Below are positions 45,528-56,486 of a DNA stretch of 64,000 nt, one piece after another. The DNA is from Emergomyces orientalis (Eukaryota > Ascomycota > Eurotiomycetes > Onygenales > Ajellomycetaceae). The DNA lies in NCBI GenBank assembly GCA_002110485.1, contig MOWL01000002.1, positions 558,001 to 622,000 on the forward strand, read 5' to 3'. How positions within the stretch are numbered: the first letter of the stretch is position 1; each line of letters starts with the position of its first letter. Both the position numbers and the translations under genes were made by a program. The notes below the pieces were generated by a model that saw only the letters and a program-made list of their open reading frames with translations, was not told the origin of the DNA and did no database searches.

Positions 45528-48500
45528 TTACCCCTCTCCTCCCCTTCCATGATCCTCTGCAGATAGTCATCAAGAGCCTGAGTCTTCTCCATTAGAGATG
45601 TCTTTACCCAGGTGAGAGCAGTTCAGCTCACTCATTTGACCAGATAATGCTTCTGACAGTATCTAATCTTCTTCTTAAGAATCTTCTCAACATAATACTC
45701 CTCGTGCCCATCAACATCTATGGCCGGTGGTTGGGGTTCATGGCAGATTTGAGATGGCAGCGGGTCTCCAGCAGCAGAGTGAAGTAAATCCACATGAAAA
45801 ACATTATGAATTCCAGATGACATATTCAATTGATAGACATGAGAGCCAATTCTCTCTATTATCTTGAACTTTTCATTCTGAACATTCAGCTTCTTTGAAG
45901 ACTGAAGTGTCGACACATTCTTCAAACTCAGTCAGACAGTGTCATCAACTCTGTATTCTGAGGCAGTATCTTGATGATGATTAGCCTGGAGCTCTTGTTC
46001 TTGCTGAGCATTTGTCATTGAAGTCTGGGCCCAGATTGCTGCATTCTTCAGCTTTGCTAGAATTAATTCTGCTTGCTCAATTGAGTTTTGAGAACTCTCA
46101 GAAACTGAAGTGTTCTCTTTCAGCTGTAATAAGTCTAAATTATACTCATGTATCAAGAAGAATGAGCTCATGTCAGTAGTTGCTGAGTCTCTATCATTCA
46201 TGGCTAATTCAGCGGATGCTAAACATCCTGATCAGTCATTCTGTGCAAAGTTTGTGAACTTTCTGATATAGATCTTCAGTGACTGATTTGCCTGTTCTGT
46301 GGACCCATCTGTCTCTGAATGATAGGCAGTAGAGAGATGTCTGGTGATGCCTAACTTCTTACATACATGTGATCAAAGGGCTTCAACAAACTGTGTTCTG
46401 CAGTCTGAGACTATAGCTGATGGCACACCATGTCTTCTATAGAAGTAGTTGATAAAGACATTCACTAGTGTCTCAGTATCTATTTTCTTACAGAGTTCAA
46501 TTATCACATCTTTGCTCAGACGGTCTGTGATCACCATGATATTAGTGAATTCATTGAACTCTGAGAGTTTCACAATGAAGTCAATGAAGATTTCTCTTCA
46601 TATTCAGTCTGATATGAGCAGAGACTTTAGCAGACCATGTTAATGCTTCTTTCATGCTGTGTTTGCTCTATAAATGTCATAATTACAGGTGAAGACCCTC
46701 ACATCTTGAGTGCAGTTAGATCAAAAATAGTCTCAGACAAGAATTCAGTACATGACCTCTCATTCAGAGTGTTCTGTCATCACTGAATCATGAATCTCCT
46801 GTAGTATTCTGGTCTGTAGAGGTTCAGAGTCTGGAACCCACTTTCACTCTCTAAAGCAGAGATATTCATTTTCAATACTACATTCTGTCACTGAAATCTT
46901 GATTTTTAATCATGAAGAAAACTTTCAAGAGTCACTGTGAATAATCTGTTTCAGTTTCTTGAGTGTGTTGTCATTCTCTTTAGCCTGAGCTCATTCTTCA
47001 GTGAGGGTGCATTCTTCTATGAGCAGAGCTGATGCTGTGATTGACACTGTACTAACAGATTGAGGTTCACATGAGGGTTGAGGAACATCTGAGAAAGGCT
47101 TTCCCAGACTCTTTCTGTCAATTATCAAGAAGCATTTAACTGACTGTAGCATTTGGAATTCCCTGTAGGCATGTCTCTCGTTGTCTTGGCCACTTGGTAG
47201 GTCCTGGTCCCGGCGGGATAGGGCGTCCGCGGCAGCGTTGTCCTTACCGGGCTGATATGCCAATTCAAAATTGAAACGGCTCAGGAACTGAGCCCAGTGT
47301 ACTTGCCTTTCTGAGAGCTTTCATGAGGTCATGAAATACTCTAGATTCTTGTGATCAGTGATGATCTTGAACTTGTCAGTACTTCTTAACTGAGAGTCTC
47401 ATTCTTTCAAGCATCTGATTACAGCGAGCAATTTCTTATCATGAATTTCATAGTTGTATTCAGTGGGTGTGTTCTTCTTAGAGAAGAAGGCACATGGTCT
47501 CAGCAGTTCATCATCATTATACTGAGAGAGTACTTTTCCAGTAATATAATCAGAGAAATCTGTTTCAACAACTGTTTCACAATCAGAGAAGAACTGCAGT
47601 AATATTAATACAGAGATGAACATCTTTTTAAGCAGTTCAAAGACCTGATTTACTTTCTTGAATCAGTTAAACTTTATGTCCTTTTTGGTGAGCTCTGTGA
47701 GGGGGGCCACAATCTTTGAGAAATTCTGTATAAATCTTCTATAAAAGTTCATGAATTCTATGAACCCATGAACATCTTTAACTGTAGTGAGAGCTTGTCA
47801 TTTCATAATTATCTAAATCTTCTCTGAATCCATGCTCACACCTTTTCCAGCCTCTATGATAAATTCTAGATACTTGGTTGATTGAACCTCGAAGTCACAC
47901 TTGTCTATATCAATCTGAAGGCCAGTCTTATGTAACTTGATAAGTACCTTTTCAACATGTTGGCGGTGTTGCTTAAGACTGCCTGAGGTGAAAATCAAGA
48001 TATCATCAATATAGACAGATACAAACTTGTTCAGGTATTCATGTAGAGCTCAATTGATGTACTTCTGAAAGATGCTAGAGGCATTTGCCAATTCAAAGGA
48101 AGTTACCAGTCATTCATAGAGCTCATATCAAGTTCTGAAGGCTGTCTTCCATTCATCACCTTCTGCAATGCAAAGCCTGTGAAAAGCTGCAGTAACATCA
48201 AGCTTTGTAAATCATTTTGTCTTGTCAATACATTCTAGGGTCTCATTGATTAATGGGAGGGGGTATCAGTCCTTGCAAGTGATTGCATTCAAGCCACAGT
48301 AGTCTACACAGAATTGTAGGCCACTCTCTGGTTTCCGAGCAAAGAGCACAGGGGCTGCTGCCAGTGAATTACTCACTCGTATGAAGCCTTTATCCAAGTA
48401 ATCCAGTAGTGTCTTCCAAAGGACAAGAAGTTCATTCCAGAACATGTTATAGAGAGAGTCTCAAGATAATTGAGTCTCTTTTTCATCTCTATTTTTCAAT

Positions 48501-49120
48501 GTGATTCTGTGGTCTACCCCTGGTCCGCGATGAGGGGGTAAAGTGTTGACTGCAGTACAATCAAACACATTCAAATAGACATGATAATGTTTGAGCAGTT
48601 TCTTTCATGAATCAGTGAATTTCTTTTTTATCTTCAGAGCTTTCTCTATGTCCTTCAGACTAGCTGAGAAGACCTGAGTGCTGTCTTACTTACAGTATTT
48701 ACAGAGATGATGCTCAAATGTAACTGCTGAGACTTGAATTGATTGAGAATTCTTATTGAGAGTCAGAGCATTCTTCATCACAACTTCTGAATGAAAATGC
48801 AGCTTCTGTCTTTTACTGTCAGACACTGCATTGAACATGTTCAGCCATGGCATCTCTAGAGTGATATGGGGGGAATCTGAGTCCTGGGGGGTTTTAACCA
48901 CATAGAAGTAGGACCTCTTAGCTAGATGTCCTCCTATGTCCAATGCCGCACAAGCTACTTTGTTGATCATTTGATAGTTGCCATCAAATCCTTCAATAAG
49001 ACAACCGGGAAATTTCATACACTGGAGGTTCAATTTTCGTGCAAGGTGTGAGAAGATGATGCCATAGAGAGCACACTCTGAATCTATCATTGCTCTAGTG
49101 AAGTGTATGCCATCTGTCAA
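45515..49120 (-). pseudogene. Gypsy F pol (protease, RT, RNase H, integrase, chromodomain), TGA-riddled
   Basis: Everything reads in one frame, downstream of the copia C insertion point. Order: retropepsin-like region (AMIDSECALYG, active Gly changed to Glu); RT (FTKLDVTAAFHRL, catalytic SVYIDDILIF); RNase H (ETDFSDYITGKVLSQ, ITDHKNLEYF); integrase (FIDFIVKLSEF, VSDCRTQFVEAL, TAYHSETDGSTEQ); chromodomain (EEYYVEKILKKK ... KHYLVK). In the stretch I translated (about 48330-45515) there are about 25 TGA, one TAG and one TAA. Most TGA fall where gypsy families have Trp or Arg; TAG and TAA fall at likely Gln. It cannot be translated as it stands. Confidence 0.88.
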
Positions 49121-49446
49121 ACACCTGATTATTAATCAAGCGCCAAACAGATGCATCGAACCATTCAAATCTCCACCAAATACGCCACTCCATCTACTAT
49201 TGTTATTTTTCTCCTAGTTTCCACCTAATTTGGATATTTCATTTGGTATATGACAGACTATTGATTATTGTATGTAACATGCCCCTATATGGGCATATTT
49301 TGTAATATAGCTAGTGAGAGATTCATGGTTATAAAAAGCCGTGGAAAACCTGTAGATATGAAGAAGAGAGGAGCTCAAAAAATTCAATTTTTAACTTCAC
49401 TTTTTCATTCGTACGCGAACATTCTACCATTTAAAAATCTCTCATA
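49115..49446 (+). repeat. 5' LTR of copia C
   Basis: 332 bp starting TGTCAAACACCTG and ending CTCTCATA. A TATA box (ggttataaaaagcc, about 49328-49341) marks the likely promoter. Confidence 0.92.
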
Positions 49447-49460
49447 GTTATGAGCCCAGG
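49447..49460 (+). other. Primer-binding site of copia C
   Basis: gttatgagcccagg directly after the LTR; its GTTATGAGCCC core matches the complement of the initiator Met tRNA anticodon stem-loop of fungi. It is the best-preserved such site in the window. Confidence 0.8.
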
Positions 49461-49659
49461 TGCAACTACTGCGCCAACCCAATTCAAATACAATTAGGAA
49501 TACATTTCTATTTTTATATGAGATTTTCTGAATACATTTGAATCAACTTCACCGAAGAAAAATCTGTGATTAAAACTCTTAAACAGACTATCACTACTCT
49601 ACAGATCAATCTTACTATGCTTCTATATAAACACCTACTACACGCTCATTGAACACACA

Positions 49660-52600
49660 ATGACTACTATGGTCAATAAGGAGATCATCCTCGCATCCAA
49701 GAAGAATTGGGATCTATGATATGATGAAGTTCAAGCCAAAGCATATGCTCTTGGTTTTAATGAATATATTGATCTTGACACTGAAGAGATTTCTCCCCCT
49801 TCAAAGCCTTCTCACTATGAGGTGCCAGAAGGATATGACACATCTGAGATGGCACATGCCAGTCAATCACATCTGTTTCTACATAAAGAACATGTTGCTG
49901 AGTATAATATCTATCTCAAAAGTGCAAGGGAATTGTACACCCATATAATGAGCAGTATAGACCCGAATATCCGACTCTTCTTGTCCAAAGAAGTAAATCC
50001 ACGGAAAATCTTGAAGGAATTGAAAGATTACATTACTTCTACTACTTGCCAGCAAGAAGTAGAGCTTATGAATCAATTTTTGAAGCTATCAAAGTCTTCA
50101 GAAGTACGAAAAAGAACACCATCTGATTGACTACTGAAATGGGAGAACTGCCTCAATCTAGTCCTTCAATATAAGATTGATGGGTTCACTAGTGAATGTG
50201 GCAATCTATATAGATTCTTAAACACTGCACAGGTGGTTCACTCAGAATTCACTGATTTCCGCCGCCAGAAGCTGGAGAATACTCTAATCACCAGCAAGAA
50301 TTCATTCTCAATTCATGAAATGATCAATCTCTTTAGATCTCACTGCAGAACGCGAGTAGTAGAAGATAGATCAAAGTCAACTAAGCAGAATGCTATATTC
50401 GCGGCATATCAAGATCGTACGACTAATGCTGCCTCTGAGAATGCCTCCGAGAATTCTGCTGAAAAAGCCACTACACCTGCCAAACCCTCAGATCAATCAT
50501 TGATAAGCCGTCCCTGCATATGCGGAATACGTCACCAATTCACTGAATGTTGGTATTTGAACCCTGATAAACACCCAGCTGGGTGGACACCGAACCCTGA
50601 GACCGCGGCAAAGGTGAAGCAATTGTTAAAAAACCCTCAAACAAAAAGAGTAGTGAAGAATGTGCTTGCTAAAGCAAGCAGAGATCAACTCTCTGCTGTA
50701 GCAGCAGCATTTGAAATCTCAGAGAATGATTCAGAATCAGAGAAGCATACTGCTCTTGCAACAACTGCTTTTACAATGGAACATGGTGGAAGCTATCAGT
50801 ATTCACTACAAAATAGCTTCATATACGATACTGGGGCTAATAAACATGTGTGCAACAATTTGAGCCGTTTTGAGAACTTCAAAGAGGTCAAGAAATCATT
50901 TCTATATGCAGACAACACAAAGATGGCTATACAGGGCACAGGCAATGTATGGATCAATGTCAATTCATCTAAGAGGGTAAAACACATACTTCTACTTAAT
51001 GTGACATACATCTCTAACTTTCATACAAATATTGCTGCCTCCCCTTTCTTCAAAAAGAAAGGTCTAGGGATTGATGAACTCAATCTTACTATAGTCAACA
51101 GTGAATGAGTTGCTAAATTCAATTTAATCTATGTCCATGAGAAATACGTCCTCGAGTATAACCCTATTATCAAGAATAGTCTGAATATCAAAGACACAGC
51201 ATTCGCAGTACAATCTGCACTACCCAGGCCACCGATCCCAGCCACTACTAACCTATGGCATACACGCCTGGCACACGCTGGCCCGGAAGTTCTTGAACAC
51301 CTCCCGATAGAGATCACTGGAACCAAGCTTGCTAACAGGCTGAAAACGGCAGACTGTGAAGCCTGCAGGCTTGGCAAGATGCATAGCATTGTGTCCCGAA
51401 GACTGATGAGCCGCGGGAGCCGCTCATTTGAAATTCTACATTTTGATATAATCCACATTGAGAAATTCTACAATGGTCTCAAATATATTGCACATCTCTA
51501 CAATCCGTACACCCACCTTCATAGAATTGGATGCATGAAAAAGAAATCTGAATCCTTTGAATTTATAAAGAATACTATTCTTATAATCAAGAAACAGATG
51601 GATATAGATGTTCTCAAACTTCACACAGATGGGGAAAAATCTCTATCCTCCATGTTTGAGCAATGAGTCTGTGATGAAGGAATCCTTGTAGAGCGTTCAG
51701 CACCCTATACACCAGAGCAGAACGGGCTCGCAGAACGCTCAGGGGGTATGATTATTAAAGCCACACGAACATTGCGAATAGCAGCTAGATTCCCACATAA
51801 CCTCTGGCCCGAGATTGCTGAGGCAGCGGCATACCTACTAAATCGAACGCCCACACGGGCATTAAACTGGAAGTCCCCGAACCGAGTCCTAGTTGAATAT
51901 ATGCAAGATGCTGATATTATTAAAAGTTCAGAACTCTCACATCTACAGGCATATGAGTGCAAGGCATATGTACTAAATAAAAAGATGCCAAAAATGTTGA
52001 AGCTTGCTGTGAGAGCTAAGATTGGATTCTTAATTGACTACTCTTCAACTAACATTTTCTGAATCTGGCTCTCACAGTCAAATGAGATTGTTGAATCTCG
52101 TGATGTTCTATTTGATGAAAATACCTTCTTTGACCCTCTAAATCTGCTGGATGAGGATGTACTAGAGTCTATTATACTCACTACTAATGGGATTCAGCTC
52201 AGGATAGCTAACAAAACGGATGAGGAAAAGGTTGGAGAAATCAAGGATTCACTATTCTATATGACACCAGCGGTTCAAAAACCCGCAGGGGTTTCAGAGC
52301 ACGGGCCACCCACAGCAAAATCTGCCGATCCGCCCACGGAGGATTCAACGCCCGAAGAGCCTCTCACGCCGGAGCCAATTAGCCCGAATGGCCATGATAT
52401 GCCAACACCTGGCAGCTTTCCCGAAGCCGAGATCTCGTCCAAGATCATGGAAACTCCAACTAGTGAATTCCCCGCGATTGATGATTCATCAAACCAATTA
52501 ATGGAATCACTTGATAGCTCACTACAGAATCTTACCATTCAAAATGCTCCAAGACGTGAAATACACAGTCAAATCTCACCTTCTAACATAGTCAGTGATA

Positions 52601-54324
52601 AAAGAAAACGGAAGCCGAACAAGGACCGAGCCTTTGCATATGTCACAAGCACAGAGTCATATACTGCTTTTTACACTGCGTTCGCGAACAGCATATCAAC
52701 CGAACCCACATCATTGAAACCTCCAGACCTGCCTAAGATCCATAGGGATACGCTGCCCCCGCCACCACGTGGTTGGAACGCGGCTATGAAACACCCCTAC
52801 GCCAGAGAATGGCGAATAGCCGCAGACCTTGAGTATAAAGCTCTTGAAGCATGTCAATGCTGGCAGGAGGTTGAAATCCCTTCTCAATCCAAAGTCCAAG
52901 CCCTACTCATGATATGAATATACACCTACAAATTTGATACAGATGGTTATCTAGTCAAATTCAAAGCAAGATTAGTTGTCAGAGGTGATCTCTCATATAA
53001 TGAAGTATCAGAGACCTATTCATTCACTTTAGTAATGAAAGTCTTCTGTGTTCTCATGGCAATCACTGCGGCATTTGATTTTGAAGCACATCAATTTGAC
53101 GCCGTTAATGCCTTCTTAAACGCCTGAATCAAGCACACTGTTTATGTCATGCCAGCTCAAGAATATAGCTGCCCTGGCCGATATCTTCTTCTAAAGAGAG
53201 CTCTATACGGATTACCTGAGTCCCCTCTTTTATGGAATAATGAGCTCGGATCCCAGCTTCGAAAGCTAGGTTTACATTCAATTAGTGAGGAGCCATGTCT
53301 CTACACTAGTGAAAAGCTTACAGTGTTCTTCTATGTTGATGATATTGTGGTTCTGTATCATAGAGATCACCGTGCAGAGTTTGAACATTTCAAACAAAAT
53401 CTCACATCCGCGTACAACCTACGAGATATGGGAAATTTGAACTGGTTCCTCGGGATCCGTATCCTTCGAGACCGCCACGAACACAAGCTCTGGTTATGCC
53501 AGGACAGCTATATGACTAAAATAGCCGTTAAATTTAACCTAGAACGTCTAACTCGCTATCAAATGCCATTGCCTAAGGAAGACCTACGCCCATACGATGG
53601 TGTGGCATCCCCACAAGAGATCCACGCCTACCAATGCCGAATGGGATCACTAATCTACCCTGCTGTCAGAACAAGGCCGGATCTCGCATACGCCGCTAGC
53701 GCCCTAGCTGATTTTATGAAGAATCCGGGCCCTCAACACCATGATCTAATTGACCAAGTAATTGCATTCACTAATCAAACGCGCCATCTGGCGATTGAAT
53801 ACGCAGCTCCCGCGCCTAACTCGTCTACCCCAGATTTCATCATCCACGCGGATGCAGCATTCGCTGATGACCTGACTACACGCCAGAGTACCCACGGCAT
53901 GATATTCTTCTTATTTGGAGGAGTGATTGATTGAAAGTCATTCAAACAATGATCTGTGAGCACGTTCTCTACAGAATCTGAACTTCTTGCTCTATCCACT
54001 GCAGCAAAAGAGGCTATATGGTGGGATCGAGTCTTCAAACAGCTTGGTTTGAATACACAGTGCCAGCTCGTCATTCATAATGATAATCAGCAGACTATCC
54101 GTCTCCTAACCGCCGCAGCACCTCAATTAGCAACCAAGCTACGTCATGTTGACATCCATAACCACTGGCTCCGTGAGCAAGTAGCCGCCGGGCGACTAGC
54201 TATCCAATGGGTGGATACCAATTCGATGATTGCCGACGGAATGACCAAGCCTCTTGGAGGTCAAAAACACGCCGAATTCATACAAATGCTTGATTTAACT
54301 GATATTAGTGCTCAGATTCGCTAA
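49660..54324 (+). pseudogene. Copia C gag-pol, nine in-frame TGA
   Basis: One frame from ATG 49660 (MTTMVNKEIILAS) to TAA 54322-54324, 1,555 codons, no frameshift. Internal stops begin at about 49717, 50128, 51106, 51664, 52060, 52915, 53125, 53932 and 53950; all are TGA. Several sit at positions that are Trp in copia proteins (before KSFKQ, before IYTYKFD, before YDEVQ, before LLKWEN). Domains: gag, a CCHC-like CICGIRHQFTEC, protease IYDTGANKHVCNN, integrase (WHTRLAHAG, PYTPEQNGLAERS), RT (HQFDAVNAFLNA, FFYVDDIVVLY) and RNase H (HADAAFADD, STESELLALS). A different copia lineage from A, B and E, since it has YVDD and a longer LTR. Confidence 0.92.
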
Positions 54325-54390
54325 AAAATCACCATTCATTCATTTTTCCTTATACTACTGCTTATATGCGGCTCATTTGGTGAGGGGGTA

Positions 54391-54722
54391 TGTCAAACAC
54401 CTGATTATTAATCAAGCACCAAATGGATGCATCGAACCATTCAAATCTCCACTAAATATGCCACTTCATCTACTATCATTATTTTTCTCCTAGTTTCCAC
54501 CTAATTTGGATATTTCATTTGGTATATGACAGACTATTGATTATTGTATGTAACATGCCCCTATATGGGCATATTTTGTAATATAGCTAGTGAGAGATTC
54601 ATGGTTATAAAAAGCCGTGGAAAACCTGTAGATATGGAGAAGAAGAGAGCTCAAAAAATTCAATTTTTAACTTCATTTTTTCATTTGTACGCGAACATTC
54701 TACCATTTAAAAATCTCTCATA
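54391..54722 (+). repeat. 3' LTR of copia C
   Basis: 332 bp; compared with the 5' copy it shows gcgcc to gcacc, acgcc to atgcc, ctcc to cttc and tcgt to ttgt changes. Confidence 0.92.
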
Positions 54723-54837
54723 CCATCTAAGACAGCATCTACATAGATTGGGTCTCTAATCATTTTCTCCTCAAATTTCTTCCATTCCTTGACTGCTTGT
54801 TTCTCTGTGGGCCTCTGCAGATGATTTTCGGCAGAGA

Positions 54838-56016
54838 CTACTCTTTTCCTGGCTCCAGAGAGCTCTCCCTTGAGCTACTGTTGAGGCTACTCGCCCTTGA
54901 CTGAGGCTGAGGGCGGCTTTGGCGGGGTTCCAACATGGGGGCTACACTGGCGGCCTTCACAGGGCGCCGTGCAGGCTTGTAAGGGCAATCTGTGACCATG
55001 TGCCCTGATGCTTCACAGCAGAAGCACAACCTCTTTTTCTTTCTTCTATTCAGCTTCTTGAGGTCTACTCATGTGATGTGTTGTGTTCTCTTGTCCTTCT
55101 TCTTGGTGGTTCGCGCTGGTGTGGGCTCCCAGTCCATGACATTCTGTGATTCAGAAGGGGTCTGAGAAAGACTTTCTCAGAATCTCTTGAATAAGATATT
55201 TCAGTGTCAACTCAACTGACTCTTCTCAAACTTATTGAAGTTCTTCACATGATCTGTAATTCTTTTCACTTGATTCTTGAATTCATCATAGAACTTCTTT
55301 TCATTCAAGCTCAAGAGATGTTTCTTTAGTTCTCAGTTGAAGACTTCTTTCAGATAGTCTTTTTTAATTGAATCAGCTCATTCATGTCCACCAGTCTCTA
55401 GAAGCAGTTGCTTTAGCTTAGTCAAGAGTTTATCAAAGCTTCTCTTTTCTTGTCTCAGTCTATTCAGTTTGTTCAAGGCTTTCTGCTCATAGACTGTGTC
55501 AGCAAATGTTGATTTCAGAAGCTCAAGGAACTCCTTGATGATAAATTTACTAGTTTCAGAATACTGATTCACTCGAGAATGAATTCTTGCTGATGCTTTG
55601 TCTTTCAGTCTTTCAAAAGTATACCACACTTGAGCTTGTTCATTTCCAATGGCCTGTCCATCAATCATAATCTTGGCTTTGAGGTTGCTGAGGAACTGTG
55701 AGAAATAGAAGAGATTATTACTATTATAACAGACAGAGTCTGAAAGACTTGCTTTTGACCATTTTGATTTAATAGAGAGAGAGGTAGTGATAACTTCAGT
55801 TGAGTCTGAAGTTTCAGTGACTATTTGTTGCTTCTCAAGTTCTTGTCATTGATTCTGTAGCTTCACTTGTTGAGCTGTCAGTTTTTTCTTTATCTGAAGA
55901 AACTCTGTGAGCTTCTCTCTAGTGAGATTGATGATCATTTCTTCATTCTGTGATTCATGACTGCTTGTGACTAACACAAATTTGTCTTCATTCAATGGGA
56001 TCTTAAAGATGATCAT
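54838..56016 (-). pseudogene. Gypsy F gag with CCHC zinc knuckle
   Basis: Frame from ATG 56016 (MIIFKIPLNEDKFVLV) to a TAG at 54838. The gag core (IGNEQAQVWYTFERLKDKA, KSTFADTVYEQKALNKLNRL) and a CCHC knuckle (CFCCEASGHMVTDC) are clear; a basic tail follows. Six internal stops, all TGA. The pol frame is offset from gag by one position (allowing for the insertion, which is a multiple of three), consistent with programmed frameshifting between gag and pol in the parent. Confidence 0.8.
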
Positions 56017-56249
56017 CAGAGTTTTTATTCTTATAAGTGCAGGGATTTCTTGCTACTCTGTCACACCGTGATTTACTCAAAGAATGAGTTTATAATGTCA
56101 GTATTCTCTGAACTTTCTTATAGATGCAGGAATTCCTTGCTATCCTGTCACACTATTATTCTTTCTTAATAATTGATCTGTGGTGTCAGTGTCTTTCTGG
56201 GCTTTTCCATGTCTTTCTTTAGTAAGGAGTAAAAACGAAGCTTTTCTAA

Positions 56250-56486
56250 TATAAGAGATGAGCAATTAGATATAAAAGAACTATATTGTGCCTAAAATAC
56301 AAGAAGAAAAGCTTAAGAAAGAAAAAAGAAAGAAAAGAGAAAGAAAAGAGAGAGTGCAAAGAATGTGAAGAAAAGAGTTCTAAGTGCAAGCTGCAAGCAA
56401 GGGCTAGTCACTAGCGTGGAAGCTATTAGTCTGTTTAAGCAGCTAGCCCGAGTCCATATAACCATATAGAGGTTCAACCCCTGACA
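56250..56486 (-). repeat. 5' LTR of gypsy F
   Basis: 237 bp, partner of 45291-45527. Its right end abuts LINE G sequence rather than a copy of the left flank. Confidence 0.85.

Larger units (their letters stand above)
49110..54727 (+). mobile_element. Ty1/copia element C inserted in gypsy F
   Basis: Element 49115-54722 (5,608 bp) with 332-bp LTRs and a perfect 5-bp target-site duplication ccatc (49110-49114, 54723-54727). It lies in the opposite orientation to gypsy F and splits it between gag and protease. A half-tRNA iMet primer site follows the 5' LTR, and the purine run tgagggggta precedes the 3' LTR. The LTRs differ at about a dozen sites, mostly C/T or G/A, so it is older than copia A and B or has been mutated in place. 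Confidence 0.93.
45291..56486 (-). mobile_element. Ty3/gypsy chromovirus F, decayed, with copia C inserted
   Basis: Minus-strand element bounded by two 237-bp LTRs (45291-45527 and 56250-56486) that differ by scattered, mostly C/T and G/A, changes. Between them lie gag (56016-54838) and protease-RT-RNase H-integrase-chromodomain (to 45515), split by copia C at 49110-54727. A purine tract (ggggaggagaggggtaa on the minus strand) precedes the 3' LTR. The flanks do not form a target-site duplication (aagac on the left, atcta on the right): the left flank is copia E and the right is LINE G. Confidence 0.88.

Noticed and set aside
45291..56486. GGTTCAACCCC in the gypsy F LTR as a Pol III B box / tRNA gene
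   Set aside because: The match is short, no cloverleaf or A box at the right distance was found, and the repeat clearly behaves as an LTR.
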